Source: Sorex araneus
Lineage: Eukaryota > Chordata > Mammalia > Eulipotyphla > Soricidae
Length of the DNA: 64,000 bases
NCBI RefSeq assembly: GCF_027595985.1
Contig: NC_073303.1
Span: 366,989,136 to 367,053,135, forward strand
Reading direction: 5' to 3'
Each line of letters begins with the position of its first letter. Within the stretch, counting starts at the first letter, position 1. The position numbers and the translations under genes are program-made. The notes beneath the pieces were generated by a model. That model was not told where the DNA came from, ran no database searches, and worked only from the letters and a program-made list of their open reading frames with translations. This document shows positions 9,331-21,236 of this stretch, piece after piece.

Positions 9331-10929
9331 CGTGAACGCTTCCCTCAGCCACTTTTGCCCCTTAGACTTTGCCCCTGATTTGGGTTTTAATTGCAGTGAC
9401 TTCACCCCCTGACCCAGCCACTCGCAAGAACAGCACACATGGTGTAAACCTGGGCAAACTCCTCAAACCTTTGCCAGAGGGGATGACCCACTGGAGGAAG
9501 AGCAGAGGGGACAGTGGCTAGGTGCCGAGGGCAATCCTGAGGCTGAACGCTAACGGCCAGACCATCAGGGACCGTGACGGTTTGGGCCCACCAGAGCCAG
9601 TTTCCAGCCTGAGAGAAGAGGCGTGGATTATCCTGAAGGACACTTGGGTTTGAAACAAAAGTACCAGAGGGCAAAGGGGTCTAACGCAGGGCTTCCCCCA
9701 TCACCACCCTGCTCCGGGCTCCCAATAATTAAAATCGTATCAACCAGGACAGAAAGATTTGCAAAAGGAAGTGAGGACGGAAAAAGAAACTCTAACAATC
9801 ACCACAGAAGCCTTTCCACAAATCAGTGATGCGGAGTCCTGGAAGAGATTGGGAGCAAGAGCGTGGACTTGGAAGTGATTTCTTGGAAATGAGAATTCCC
9901 GGGGCAGCTGGCTTCCTGGATGGGCCGCACTGCTGGGGCCGCTGCCTATATGCAGCTGGAAATAGCTCCGTCACCTGACGAAGCACGCCCTACTGTGTAA
10001 TCACCAGAATATTCTCCTGCCATGGGTCATGGTTCAAGAACAAATCTTTTGTCAATACAACCCAGGCACTAATTTAGCTTTCCTTTTAAGGACGTGGGAG
10101 AATTTAGTTTAAAGGCCCCATCAAGACAAAAACAGCCACTTCCTTTTCGGCTCCCTGGATTCAACAAATTGAGTCATACCCACCATACCATCTTTACCCA
10201 AATTGACTCTTTTATTAAAAAAAAAAACCAAGAAAGAAGAAAATTGATACTAAGTCACTTAGGGTTCCTTTATTTGGAAATCTGGCTCTTCTCTACACTC
10301 AGATTAGAAGGGGCTTGGGTTTGGGTTGACCCCAGAATGTATAAATAACCCCCTTTGGTCATGTCTGGGCTTGGGAAGTGCCTTCATGCCTTCTCTTCTC
10401 TTCCCTGCCTTTGCCATGATGATTTCTAACAGCCCCTTTGAGATGCGTCCATTTCACATTCACAGTGTCACCCGCTATTTTCCAAACCACAAAGCTCTTC
10501 TCTCCACAACCATCGTTGGTTTCTGCCTTGGGCCTCAGCCCTTCTCGTGGGTAAGCTTTGGATGTCTGGTTCCTTCAAGGATGGTGTCAAACGCGGGACC
10601 ATTTCTAACCGGCCTGAGAGTCAAAGGAGGTGAACACGCCTGCCGTCGGGCTGGCCTTCTGGCTCGGCAAACGCCAGTGACCTTTTCCGTTCCTTATGGA
10701 GCTCTGGCCCATCTTGCCCAATTAAGATGATTAGCTTGAAACAAAGGCAGTCAGGGCCTCATGGAGGGGGCGCGCTGGGGAGGAAGTGACAGTTTTTGCC
10801 TTGATGAAGCCATCTGGCTTTCATTTGGAACCTCCTAGAGATAGTAAAAACCTTCCTTCCAGTTCCCAGGACAGGTCTCCTTACTCCTTACTGCCTGTTA
10901 CTGCCCGGGCCTCCTGCATGCAATCAGAG
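9331..10929. other. Unique intergenic stretch
   Basis: No gene or repeat recognised. Mixed composition, an A run at about 10218-10227, and no long coding frame with a domain. Confidence 0.4.
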
Positions 10930-10952
10930 GCAGAGAGAGAGAGAGGGAGAGA

Positions 10953-10995
<43 letters not shown>

Positions 10996-11310
10996 AGAGA
11001 GGGAGAGAGAGAGAAAGAGAGAGGGAGGGAGGGAGGGAGGGAGGGAGGGGGAGAGGGAGAGGGAGAGGGAGAGGGAGGAAGGGAGAGGGGGAGGGAGGGA
11101 GAGAGGGAGAGGGAGAGGGAGGGAGAGAGGGAGAGGGAGAGGGAGAGGGAGGAAGGGAGAGGGGGAGGGAGGGAGAGAGGGAGAGGGAGAGGGAGGGAGG
11201 GAGAGGGGGAGGGAGGGAGGGAGGGGAGGGGGAGGGGGAGGGAGAGAGACAGAGAGAGACAGAGCAACAGGGAAACAGAGAAAGACAGAGAGAGAGAAAG
11301 AGACAGAGAG
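10930..11310 (+). repeat. Polypurine GA/GGGA tract with a 74-bp higher-order period
   Basis: About 380 nt almost entirely A and G on the + strand. GA dinucleotides at the left pass into GGGA/GGGAGA units. A block beginning GGAAGGGAGAGGGGGAGGGA starts at 11077 and again at 11151, a tandem duplication of 74 bp. Long frames across it on both strands are compositional only. Mirror symmetry and runs of three or more G make triplex or quadruplex folding possible. Confidence 0.95.
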
Positions 11311-12467
11311 AAAGAGAGTCCTCTACAGACCTGCCGAGAGCTACTCCCTGTGGGGAGAAGTGAGCTTCCTGCTTCCCCGGCAGCGGGTTTGAGCAAGCTC
11401 TTTGCAGTCAGGAATCCCCCGAAGTTAGCTCTTCCCCAAGAGGAAACTGCCAAGTTGTTGATTCAAACCCTGGCTAGCTTTTGCTTTTGCTTTTGTGGCC
11501 CCGGCCCCTGGGTGGGACTCTGGAACACCTGTCTTCACAGGAACACAACTTCCACGACATAAACCCCGGGTTTTGGTCACCCCAGACCCCAGACACCTTA
11601 GAAACAGCGTCTTACAGGAGGCTTCTGTGCGCACGGCACTCCTATTTGGAAAATCTGAGCTCCTCTCCTTCCACCTCCCGGGATCCCAGCTCCCCAGGGC
11701 ATCTCCCATCTCCCCTGGGCTGGTGGAGACAGAGTGGAAGGTGGCGGGGTCGTGTGGGGGGGGCAAGGGGTGGAGGGTTGGGATTTGCTCCTGGGGACCT
11801 CAATGCTCTCTTCCCTGTCCAGCATAGGACACTGGCCGCTCCCCATGGGCTGGGGGTGAGGTCAGTCCCACAGCAAAGCCGGTTCCTTTTCCAGCCCAGG
11901 GCGTCCGTACAGTCAGGTTTTACACCCGCCAACTGACGGAAGGTTGAACATTAAACCAGCTGATCTTCGGAGTTACTGCCAAGGGGCCCCGGTGCGCCCG
12001 ACAACATAGCTGCCCCCCCGCCCCCCCCGCCCCCCCTCTGCCAGCCACCTCCCTGCATTGTTCCAAGAAATCAGGGTGAGTTGCCAGGCTGGCCACCATG
12101 CCTCTCCCAGCAGCTGGAGTTAGCCTCATGGACACACCCCACTGACTTGTTTTTTGTTTTTTTGTAAAACAAAATTAATTTTTTTAAATGTAAGCAAGGC
12201 AATTTACACCGGTGTCCACAATAGAGGTTCAGGCATACACTGTCCCAAGGCCAACCCCACTACCGCTTGCCTTGATTGTATAAAACAAACAACAACAAGC
12301 AACTCAGCCCAAACAGCTCTTTCACTGACTGACCAGCAGGGGCGGCTTGTAATGGGGGCAACACTTGGCCCTCTAACCAGCAGTGAGCCTGTTTGGTCAC
12401 CGCCAAGCCCACAGATTCGCTGACGCCCATGTTAGTTAGGATAGAATCAATGGCAACCTTTGTTTCT
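11311..12467. other. GC-rich unique stretch
   Basis: No repeat recognised. C runs at about 12010-12035. Several overlapping frames on both strands without domain content. Nothing gene-like supported. Confidence 0.4.
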
Positions 12468-12647
12468 ATTTTTTTTTTTTCTGCTTTTTGAGTCACACCC
12501 GGCGATGCACAGGGGTTACTCCTGGCTCATGCACTCAGGAATTACTCCTGGCAGCGCTCAGGGGACCATATGGGATGCTGGGAATCAAACCCGGGTCGGC
12601 TGCGTGCAAGGCAAACGCCCTACTCGCTGTGCTATAGCTCCAGCCCC
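12468..12647 (-). repeat. SINE-A copy, near full length
   Basis: T run, then the full complement of body and head down to CTCCAGCCCC. GGCAACCT at 12452-12459 recurs at 12648-12655 and continues with similar sequence, the trace of a TSD. Confidence 0.93.
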
Positions 12648-12655
12648 GGCAACCT

Positions 12656-14188
12656 CCGTTTTTAAAGAGGCAAACAAAGGCAAGTGTTTAAAGGAACCCC
12701 CGAGTGTGTAGTGCAGAAGGGGGCAGAGAAAGGCCAGAAGGGGTGTGGATGGTGGACCCCATGACTCTTATATTGACATTTTTCCCCCATAAGCGAGTCC
12801 AGATCCCCCATCTTCAGGAAACATACATGAATTATTTTTCATCAGATGGCAGAGAGACACATCCTCCTTGAGCCATAAAAAATTTTTAACAAAACATAAA
12901 ACAATATAACACTCGTGACCAAGTGAGAGGGGGGGTTGCTTTCCTCCTTTTGAAAAAAAATAATTTTTTTTTTTATACAAGGGTTACATTCAAAGGACCC
13001 GATTTCTGAGAATTGGCCGGGCAGGACCCCACACTTTTAATTTAATTTGCAAAACGCAGCTGCAGGAGAATGCGTAGAAGGAAGTCAGCCTGGTGCTCTG
13101 CAGCCGACTCGCAGCCCTGGGAAAGTACCTGCCAGCCTGATGAATCTGGGATTTTTGTTGTTGTTGTTGTTCTAGACTTTAGTTCGCATAAAGGAGGAAG
13201 AAGGGTGGTGCGATGGCCTAGATGTGGCTGACTTGTCAACCGCACTTTTTCAAGGATATGTTGGCCGAGTCTTCACCCTCTCTTCAGCCAGATGGGACGC
13301 TGCCCGAGTGATTCATGAATGGTTTGAAGAAAACCCCAGAGAGCTTCCAAAAAAAAAAAAAAAAGAAAGAAAAGAAAGGAAACAGAAAAAGAAAGAGAAA
13401 GAGAAAGAAAGAAAAAAGAAGCCGACTAAATTAACAAGCAAACAGGTCCACCCTCTAGGTACAGGCTCTGCTCTCCTTCCCCGCCGGCCCCGCCTTACCA
13501 TTACATAAGAATTCTCTTATTCATTGCATCATGGGGTCCTTGAGTTCCTAAAATCTGCAGCAGTTGTCTGGTCCCGCTTTCTTGGGGACTGTCCCGATTG
13601 TAAAACTCCAAGTCTCCTGTCCTGGAAATGTCCCCAGATCCATTCAGGTCACTCTTGTTTGATTGTGATGTGCTTGGCCGTGTCTGCCAAGTGGATTTAA
13701 TTCAGAAGATGTCCATCTGAGTAAACTCTTATCTATTCCCATTTTTTCTTTTTCTTTTCTTTCTTCTTCTTCTTCTTCTTTTTTTTTTCCATTTTGGGCT
13801 CAGTGTGTCTGAAAGGGGATTCAACGAGACCGGGCAATCATTCACCCCTCAATATAAAGTTGGTTCAGCAAATAAATGGATACAAATGGAGATGGCAAAG
13901 GGTTTCCCAAAGCAAATCATCCCCGTGGTTTTATTGGGAATAAGTATATACTGGGAGCAGAGAATGAGAATGATCTGCATCTTCCTGGTCTTAGGGACTC
14001 TATTAGGGTTAGTTCAAATGGAGCCACACGACCAGATGAAACATGTACGAATGGTCCAGAGTTAATTTATAACACAAGAAGCCTTGTCAGAGAAGGAAAT
14101 ACTCAGTCAGGCAGTGCCCAGGACGCCCAAGGTCCTGGCTGTTTCATGCTAGGACCTGCTGCTTACTCCCTTAGTGGTGGGGATCAAG
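12656..14188. other. Intergenic stretch with simple-sequence runs
   Basis: Contains an A-rich GAAA/GGAAA run at 13350-13425 and a pyrimidine (TTC)n/T run at about 13745-13790. No gene or transposon recognised between them. Confidence 0.5.
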
Positions 14189-14189
14189 A

Positions 14190-14330
14190 GGTGGGTGCAA
14201 GAGACCTAGATTACTCCAGTGCTGCTTTGGGGCATCCAGGTCCTCCCCGTGCGTTGCTCAGGGACCGTGAGTTGCCAGGGTTTGAACTGGGTTGAACTAG
14301 GGTTGTTCGCATGCAAGGCTTGTTCTGTAA
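14190..14330 (-). repeat. Degenerate SINE-A fragment
   Basis: 'agtgctgctttggggcatccagg', 'gttgctcagggacc', 'gggtttgaactgggtt' and 'cgcatgcaaggcttg' occur in complement order. Weak. Confidence 0.45.
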
Positions 14331-14348
14331 CTTTCTTTCCTGCCTCGA

Positions 14349-14360
14349 CTGTGTGTGTGT

Positions 14361-14415
<55 letters not shown>
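14349..14415. repeat. (GT)n microsatellite
   Basis: About 33 GT units with one A substitution near the left end. Confidence 0.97.
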
Positions 14416-14416
<1 letters not shown>

Positions 14417-14419
14417 TAA

Positions 14420-14572
14420 GTAAGCTAAGCGTGGGGCTTACTCTCGGCTGTGTTCAGAGATCACTCCTGGTGAGGTTCAGGAGACCATATGGAATGTAGG
14501 GATCGAACCCTGGTCAGCTGTGTGCAATGCAAGGCAAATGTCCGACCCATTGTGCTACCTCTCCAGTCTTAT
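14420..14572 (-). repeat. SINE-A copy
   Basis: Complement of the body ('ctgtgttcagagatcactcctgg', 'gaccatatggaatg') and head ('gggatcgaaccctggtc', 'gtgctacctctccag'). It starts at the GT repeat, which has replaced its tail. Confidence 0.8.
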
Positions 14573-15043
14573 GGGTCAGGTATTTTTGATTTCATATTCA
14601 AGAAGAATGTTCATCAGCTAAGCTGTTTCTCTACCAGAAGAGCCAGACCCTCTCTGGCAGCTGAGCCCGTTATCTCTGGTGTTTATCCAAAGTTTCACCT
14701 TCCTTCCTGCACTTTCTTAGACACACTCTATTTGTATCCTTTTCTAACCTGCCTCCCACATCCATTTTTTTTCATAGATTCTTTTTTTCGTAAAGGTCAC
14801 TAGTGATTAATTACCAAACCCCAAGTCTTTATTTTGATATTGCATCACTGTCAACTCTGAACCCTGCTTTCTTCACACTGAAGGCTCGTGATCAGTATAC
14901 CACACCTATGTCTTCAGTTTTGTTAACTGAGCCAGTTCCTCTTTCCTCTGGTTCTTCAAATGTCAGTTTCCCAAGATTCTGCTTTCAACACAGTTCTCTA
15001 AGAGTAATGACCTCATGTAGTTCCTTTAAACGAATCAATTTTC

Positions 15044-15240
15044 ACTTTTTTTGGGGGGGAGGGAGGTCATTTGGAGGACCACACCCAGCAGTGCTCAGGA
15101 CTTACTCCTGGCTCTGTGCTCAGGGATCACTTCTGGCATTCTTGGGGACCGTATGTGGTGGATGGAAGTAGGAAGGCTGAGTGCAGGGCAAGTGTTCTAC
15201 CCAGCAAGTGTTCTACCCACTGTACTATCTCTCTGGCCCT
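15044..15240 (-). repeat. SINE-A copy with internal 16-bp duplication
   Basis: T/G run, then 'ccacacccagcagtgctcagg' and on to 'gtactatctctctggccc'. GCAAGTGTTCTACCCA is repeated in tandem in the head region, adding 16 bp. Confidence 0.8.
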
Positions 15241-15594
15241 GATGTCCAATTTTTATCTTCCTTAGACTTCCTCCAATAGGGCACCAGATTCTTTTCTGTC
15301 TCCTGCTAGACTTTTTTTTTCCCTTTCTAGGACTTTTGTTTACTTCAGTAATTTTTGATTCCTTCCCTTCCCATCATGGCTGTTATCCTTCCAGGCCCAG
15401 AGAAGAATTTACAGATTGCTCAGATCAGAAAGGAAACTCTCTCTTCTATGTTTCTGTGCCACATTTCTTCTTATCGACATTCAGCACATATTGAAATCAC
15501 ATTTATGTTCACGAGTGCTACGTGTGCAGCTCCAGTTTGATTATAAACTCCTTGAGGTATAATGTAGAGCTGGTTTAATGTTTAATGTTTAATC

Positions 15595-15728
15595 CCCCGC
15601 CCAGTGGCACTCATTCAGGACCAAGGAGATAAGCGCGTGCTTTCTTTGCCTGCGGAAGTCCCGATTCAAGCTCTGGCACTGTGTGGTCCTCAGTATTTCA
15701 CCTATAGAGACCCCTAAGCACCTCCCCA
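15595..15728 (+). repeat. Degenerate SINE-A fragment
   Basis: Head-like 'aaggagataagcgcgtgctttctttgcc' and 'cccgattcaagctctggc', then a body relic 'gacccctaagcacctcccc'. Weak. Confidence 0.4.
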
Positions 15729-15964
15729 AATCATCATCATTCTCTTATTCCATTAATTAATCAATAAACTATATTTTTTTACTATACGAGTTAAAACTTA
15801 CATTTGACACTGAAGATACAAAACTAACCAATAAGCCTTGGCACAATCTCAAATGCTTCACTCTAGAGGAGATGCCAAGGGGAAAAAAGATATTTACGGT
15901 GAATTTTCTTAGTGCAGTGCTAAGGGAGAAATACTAAGGACTAAGGGTCCTGAGTCTCATTAAG

Positions 15965-16031
15965 TGTGTGTGTGTGCATATGTGCGCATGCATGTGTATG
16001 TGTGTGTGCGTGTGTGTGTGTGTGTGTGTGT
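15965..16031. repeat. (GT)n microsatellite, imperfect
   Basis: GT units interrupted by CA and GC steps (gcatatgtgcgcatgcatg) before a clean run to 16031. Confidence 0.9.
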
Positions 16032-16077
16032 TGAACAGGAGATATTTAAGTCTTCATGGACTAGGCGTTGCCTAAGA

Positions 16078-16560
16078 GGAGTGTATTAATTATATTTGGT
16101 TACATAACAAATCACCCTAAAATTCAGCACCTTGAAACACACAGTATCTCCCAGTCGAGGTCCAGCTGGGGCTTCTGTTTTAGTGTCTTTTACAAGGCTT
16201 CAGCGAGAGTTTTGACAAGGGCTGGTCCTCACCTGAAGACTCAAGCAAGGAAGAATGTTTTTCCAAGCTCTCTCAAGTGCTTGTAGAAAGAGGCATCGAG
16301 CTGACGTGTGTGGACTGGAGGCCTCAGCGCCTACCTGGTGAGACGCCTCCCTCAGCTGCTGGCCACGTGGATCTCTACAGCTCCCTTCAGTCAAAGGACA
16401 GAGGAAAAGAGAAAGTGCAAACAAGGAGTCACAGAGCTTCACAGCCCAGCCTTGGAGTAACCTCCAGTACTTGCTGTATTCGATCATCAGAGACAAGTCA
16501 CCAGGGTCGGGGATTTCATACTCAGGGTCAGGGGTCACACAGTACAGGGATATAAGAAAT
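16078..16560. repeat. Possible ancient mammalian interspersed repeat
   Basis: Opens like a common old mammalian repeat ('ttacataacaaatcacc' ... 'ttgaaac' ... 'acagtatctccc') and later has 'ggccacgtggatctctacag'. I cannot name the family with confidence; an LTR or DNA-transposon relic is possible. Confidence 0.35.
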
Positions 16561-16611
16561 TGGGGATCACAGAAAACCACTTATAAAGGCTGCCAACTGC
16601 CACAGTGAGGA

Positions 16612-16613
<2 letters not shown>

Positions 16614-16666
<53 letters not shown>
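16614..16666. repeat. (GT)n microsatellite
   Basis: Clean run of about 26 GT units that directly precedes a SINE-A remnant. Confidence 0.97.
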
Positions 16667-16668
<2 letters not shown>

Positions 16669-16790
16669 GCACATCTAGAGATGCTCAGGGGTTAACCCTG
16701 GCAGTGGATTAATCCATTAAGCATCTAAATCCAGGACTTCTGTATGCAAAACATGTGTCCCAGCCCTTCAAACTACCTCTCCTGCCCCAC
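16667..16790 (-). repeat. Degenerate SINE-A fragment
   Basis: 'gatgctcaggggttaaccctggcag', 'aaatccaggacttctgtatgc' and 'aactacctctcctgcccc' appear in complement order; the body is shortened. Confidence 0.6.
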
Positions 16791-16798
16791 AACGAGTC

Positions 16799-16980
16799 TT
16801 TTTTTTTTTTTTTTTTTGCTTGTTGGGTCACACCTGGCGATGCACAGGGGTTACTCCTGATTCTGCACTGAGGAATGACTCCTGGCGGTACTCGGGGCCC
16901 ATATGGAATGCTGAGAATCAAACCCAGACCGGCCATGTGCAAGGCAAATGCCCTATCCGCTGTGTTATTGCTCCAACCCC
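16799..16980 (-). repeat. SINE-A copy, full length
   Basis: T run, full body and head to CTCCAACCCC. The flanks ACAACGAGTC at about 16790-16799 and ACAATGAGTC at 16981-16990 are a once-identical TSD with one change. Confidence 0.92.
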
Positions 16981-17097
16981 ACAATGAGTCAGTTTTGCAG
17001 GGACCCTCCGAGGAATGTTTCTAAGGCCTAAGATTCTTGGTCTTCCCTTGGCCATCTCCAAGATTCTTGGTCAACCAGATCAGATGGTTCAATGTTT

Positions 17098-17250
17098 GGG
17101 CCTGCAGAGGTAATGCTTATAGGACTCAGTGGTGCTAGGGAACCACCAGACTTGTGCCTGGCAGTGTCCAGAGGGCCATATAGTGCTAGGGATGAGCTTG
17201 GGGCCTCATGTATTCCAGTCATGCGTCCCAGCCCTTTGCGCTATCTCGCA
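17098..17250 (-). repeat. Degenerate SINE-A copy
   Basis: 'ggcagtgtccagagggccatat', 'gctagggatgagcttggggcc', 'cagccctttgcgctatctc' in complement order. Confidence 0.55.
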
Positions 17251-17660
17251 GAGCCCGTAACTGAAGGATGGATAACTAGCATCTTTCCTCTCAGAGGAAA
17301 TAAGGAGCAAGTGCCTGGCCAGAGGAAATAGCAGGGTGCATGAAGCACTTAAAGTTGAGGGCAGAAGAAGCCGGTGTGGATGGGAGAGGGAAGTGGCAGC
17401 AGGTTGCCGTAGTAAGAAGTTTGGGCTTTGTCTCGCGGAAAGATCATGTTAGTGTAAGCCGGGGGTGACTGGGGACTTGGTATTTGAAATCTCTCCACAT
17501 GGGGTTCTCTGGATCAATGACAGATTTAAGGAAAACAGGCCAAAAATACTGGGGGAAAAAAATAGAAGCTACTGCGATAGAAAGTTGATGAAGTCCTCAG
17601 TACAGATGGAGGTTTAGGGTAGAAGAAAAGGGGATAGATTTGGCATAGAAAGATAAGTGT
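17251..17660. other. Unique intergenic stretch
   Basis: No repeat or gene recognised. Confidence 0.35.
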
Positions 17661-17662
17661 GC

Positions 17663-17800
17663 TAGGGCTGGAGAGACAGAAAAGGTGAAAGGGTGCCTTG
17701 CATGTGGCTGACCCCAACACATCCCTTGCACCACATGTGGTCCAGGAAGCCCTGCCAGGAGGGACCCCTGGGCACAGAGCCAGGAGTAAGTCCCGAGCAG
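17663..17800 (+). repeat. Degenerate SINE-A copy
   Basis: 'agggctggagagacag', 'gccttgcatgtggctgacccc', 'accacatgtggtcc', 'gagccaggagtaagtcc' in forward order. Confidence 0.65.
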
Positions 17801-17839
17801 GGCTGGCAGGATACTCCCAGCACGAGTCTCTCATGCCTT

Positions 17840-17932
17840 GCTGGTTCTGGGAGAACACGTGGTGCTGGGACCAGACCCAGGCCCCCCACATCGGAATCGT
17901 GTGTTGTGGCCCTTTGAGCCGTCTCCCCATCC
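17840..17932 (-). repeat. Degenerate SINE-A head fragment
   Basis: 'acgtggtgctgggaccagacccagg' then 'gtgttgtggccctttgagccgtctccc' resemble the complement of body end plus head. It faces the preceding + strand copy. Confidence 0.4.
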
Positions 17933-17959
17933 CCAAACTTGACTTACAACTTTAGTGTT

Positions 17960-18095
17960 TAGACCACACCTGTCATATCTGGTGGTACTCAGGGACTCTT
18001 CCTGGCTTTGTGCTCAGGAGCGATCCCTGGAGGTGCTGGGGGGGGGGGGACCCTGTATAATGACAGGGGTTGGAACTGGGGTACCACCACGCCCT
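17960..18095 (-). repeat. Degenerate SINE-A copy
   Basis: 'accacacctgtcatatctggtggtactcaggg', 'ggctttgtgctcaggagcgatccctgg' and a G run in the body. Confidence 0.65.
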
Positions 18096-19085
18096 AGAGT
18101 CAATTTAGTTGATGTCTATTTACTGCCCTTGTAGAACATGCAGGATGGCGTCTCATAGCGTGGCCATACAGCTGGGATGCTCAGGTGTCCAGGCAGCCTG
18201 TTTGCCTCAGGGGACTCCAGCCGTTGGGCAGGGTGGGCTGTGGCTCCTGCGCTGTACTGCGTGGACTCTCTGGGAAGGAGCCTGTCCTGTCCCAGCCCAG
18301 GGTTCAGTTGTTCCAGGCGGCTCTGAGCATCAGTATTCCACTCCACAGGGTGGTTCTCCCCCTTTCATCTCTCACGCGGAGACATTCACGCTGGGACCCC
18401 CGTGGCCACTTTGACCAGCAGCAGGTCAGACTCTCTGGGGCCATCAGGGCCATGGAAATGGCCTCTGGTTATCATTTAAGATGTTTCTGGGATACATTTC
18501 AACAACTACTATTTGTTTTCTGGAATATTCTGTGCACTCTCCTGGGGTCGCCAAGCCTGCCTCCCCGTGCTCTTTCATCCTGAGCAATCACCATCTTGAG
18601 CTCTCTCTCCCCCGCCCCTGTGTGCCTATTCTTGCTCAAGACGTGAAAGTGCCGAGACACTTGGTGGCCTCAGAAGAGAGCGCAGAAACTGCAAGGACCT
18701 GAGTTTGGCCCCCGGGACCTCCGAGTCCTGTACCCCAGCTCAGGTATGGACCTCAGGGCTCTGGGATCCTGATTTTAAGAAGATCCAGCACAACTCAGAG
18801 GAGATCATTGCTTCTCAGGAGGCAGCCAGGTCGCCCCCATGCAGAAAGAGACCGGGGGGTGAGGGCGGGACATTTAGCATCAACCTAAGCATCGGTCACA
18901 GGCCTGGTTTGCTACTGAAGTTTTAATCTATCTTTTTATCAATTGAGGCCGTGAAAGGCAAGTGAGCAGGTCTGTTCATAGGCCTGAAATGAACTTGAGC
19001 ATCTTCTGTCCAAAAGCTTCCACCATCTCATCAACTCCCCAGAAAACTTATCTAAGGGCCCACACTTTAAAAAAAAATAAATCTA
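18096..19085. other. Unique GC-moderate stretch
   Basis: No transposon or gene recognised. Overlapping short frames on both strands lack domain content. Confidence 0.35.
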
Positions 19086-19273
19086 GGGGCCGGAGCGATA
19101 GCACAGCGGGTAGGGCGTTTGCCTTGCACGCGGCCGACCCGGGTTGGATCCCCGGCATCCCATATGGTCCCCCAAGCACCTCCAGGAGTAATTCCAGAGT
19201 GCAGAGCCAGGAGTAACCCCTGAGCATCGCTGGGTGTGACCCAAAAAGCAAAAAAAAAAAAAAAAAAAAAAAA
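19086..19273 (+). repeat. SINE-A copy, young and full length
   Basis: Begins GGGGCCGGAGCGATAGCAC. The A box TAGCACAGCGGG and B box GGTTGGATCCC (one change from GGTTCGATCCC) are both present, then the CATCCCATATGGTCCCCC body and an A-tail of more than 20. Tail to tail with the next element. Confidence 0.95.
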
Positions 19274-19276
19274 TCT

Positions 19277-19437
19277 CATCTTTGGGTGGCACCCAGCGGT
19301 GCCCAGGGTTTGCTCTTGGCTCTGTGCTCAGAGATCACTACTGGTGAGGTTCAGGGGACCCTATCGGATACCAGAGATCAAACTCAGGTCAGTTGTGTGC
19401 AAGGCAAGTGCTTTACTTGCTGTACTCGCTCCTGCCC
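19277..19437 (-). repeat. SINE-A copy
   Basis: 'gggtggcacccagcggtgcccaggg', 'ctctgtgctcagagatcac', 'gagatcaaactcaggtc', 'cgctcctgcccc'. Its 3' end meets the A-tail of the preceding copy, forming an inverted pair with a few bases between. Confidence 0.85.
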
Positions 19438-20345
19438 CACACTTTTCCTGGCCAACTGACACTGTGTTGTCCAGGAAGCTGCAGCCGGGCACTGACCAGG
19501 GCTGGCTGGCAAGACCCCCAGAGAAGACCGGTCCCACAGCTGGTCCTCAGACACCTGGGAAGCCATCCCCGCCGCCCTCTTGCCAGTTGTCTGTCCACAG
19601 ACGGGAGAGCTGAGCGTGGGGTGTTGTGGGTTTGGCCCGGGACGTGCCCCACCCTTGGGGGGGACTTCCCAGGCCTGGCAGCTGGGATGAGTCAGTTCAG
19701 GGTCTGCAGGGTGAGGGGGACCGAGGAGTCCCAGACACCTCCTCAGGGCTATTTCAAGCAGCAGCAACACATGTGGCATGTTCTGGAGGAACGGGAGGGT
19801 GGTGCAGCGAGGACTGTGTTCACAGTGTCCCAGTGTGCTGCTTCATTTAGGGGCTTTAGGGCAGGACTGGTTCCACCCTCGAGCCTGAGGACGGTTCTCT
19901 CTGCTCTGATTTAGCAAAAGGACTGTATGGGGTGTGTCTGGCTGTAGCGCTGAGCAGAGGATTGCCCTCTGTCTGCTTCCAAACGGATGCCTGCGGCCTT
20001 CCCGGCACAGTTGGGAACCTGGTGGCCCCGTTCCTGTGGGGACTGAGGTTCAAGGGTACCCGTGGGAGGTGCGGTGAGGCCAAAACTCCGCTATGGATAA
20101 GAAAGGGCTAAATCTGGTTGTCGGGAGCCCTGTCGTCACTGGCTTTTAGAACTCCTCAGGGAAAAACTGTGGAAAATGCTTATTTGGTTTCTGTTGGGTT
20201 CATTGTCTGGGACGTGACCCCGGCTGGCTGATTCAGGGGAGCAGGGAGGGGTCTGGTCACTTTGTTCCACTGGAGGATGGAGATGAAGAGACTGGGGACT
20301 CAGAGACCACATGGGAGGGATCTGCTGGCAAGTGGCTGATGCGTT
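19438..20345. other. GC-rich unique stretch
   Basis: No repeat recognised. Several overlapping frames on both strands (longest about 170 codons) without domain content or splice context. Not called as genes. Confidence 0.4.
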
Positions 20346-20359
20346 GAAGATACATTTTT

Positions 20360-20538
20360 TTTTTTTTTTTTTTTGCTTTTTGGGTCACACCCGGCGATGC
20401 ACAGGGGTCACGCCTGGCTCTGCACTCAGGAATTATCCCTGGCGGTGCTCAAGGGACCATATGGGATGCTGGGAATCAAACCCAGGTTGGCCGAGTGCAA
20501 GGCAAACGCCCTACCCGCTGTGCTATTGCTCCAGCCCC
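20360..20538 (-). repeat. SINE-A copy, young, with 14-bp TSD
   Basis: GAAGATACATTTTT at 20346-20359 is repeated exactly at 20539-20552. Between them: T run, GGGTCACACCCGGCGATGCA, full body and head. The exact duplication and low divergence suggest recent insertion. Confidence 0.96.
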
Positions 20539-20552
20539 GAAGATACATTTTT

Positions 20553-21055
20553 GTCACCTTCCTAAGCTGTCGTTGAGTAGTGATCACTGCTGAGGATAGA
20601 CGCAGAATGGACCTTGGTTCTGCTCCACTCAGAGGCCTGGGTGTTCTCCAGATATCCTCACGCCCTCTCTCCTCACTCGGGTCCTCAGTCCCTGCCCCAG
20701 CTGCCACATCTGGGACGCCACCACCATACGTGAGACCCACCGTCGCTTCGTTCTTCACCTGATGTTGTAGATTCTGGAAGGTGGGAGAGGTTGAGCTCCG
20801 AGGGGAGGGGCCCGGTGTCTGCTGTGTCCTGCGATACTGCGCAAACACCGACACCCTGTCAGGTCTTCAGTGCCTCAGGCCCGTCCCTTCCGGCTCACTG
20901 TCACAGTGCTTGGCCCTTCTCAAGCCACATCCCCAATAGTGAGCAGATCAGGGTACACAGGCAGGTAGGAAAGAGGACAGGGACTTCCCTCCCAGAGGCC
21001 GACTCGGAATCACCGCTGACACATCTAAGACCATTTTAACGTGCGTCCACGCGCG
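20553..21055. other. Unique stretch
   Basis: Nothing recognised. Confidence 0.35.
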
Positions 21056-21134
21056 CGCTCAGTGCCAGAGATTGACTCCGGGCCTTGCACGCGAGTCATG
21101 AGTTTTCTTCTTCAGCGCTATCTCCCTGGCCTAG
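21056..21134 (-). repeat. SINE-A head fragment
   Basis: 'agagattgactccgggccttgcacgcgagtc' and 'agcgctatctccctggcc' match the complement of the tRNA-derived head only. Confidence 0.55.
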
Positions 21135-21236
21135 CTTTATACTGTGCTTTTACCATTGCTCTCATTTCAGAGATGAACCCTCCCCGCCCCCCTGCCCCAT
21201 TTAATCTTCATGGTCTTGGATTTTGATGTCTAAAGC

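Noticed and set aside
10786..11562. 258-codon + strand frame and 190-codon minus-strand frame over the purine tract
   Set aside because: They consist of R/E/G or S/L/P runs read from GA repeats on both strands; no domain, no splice context.
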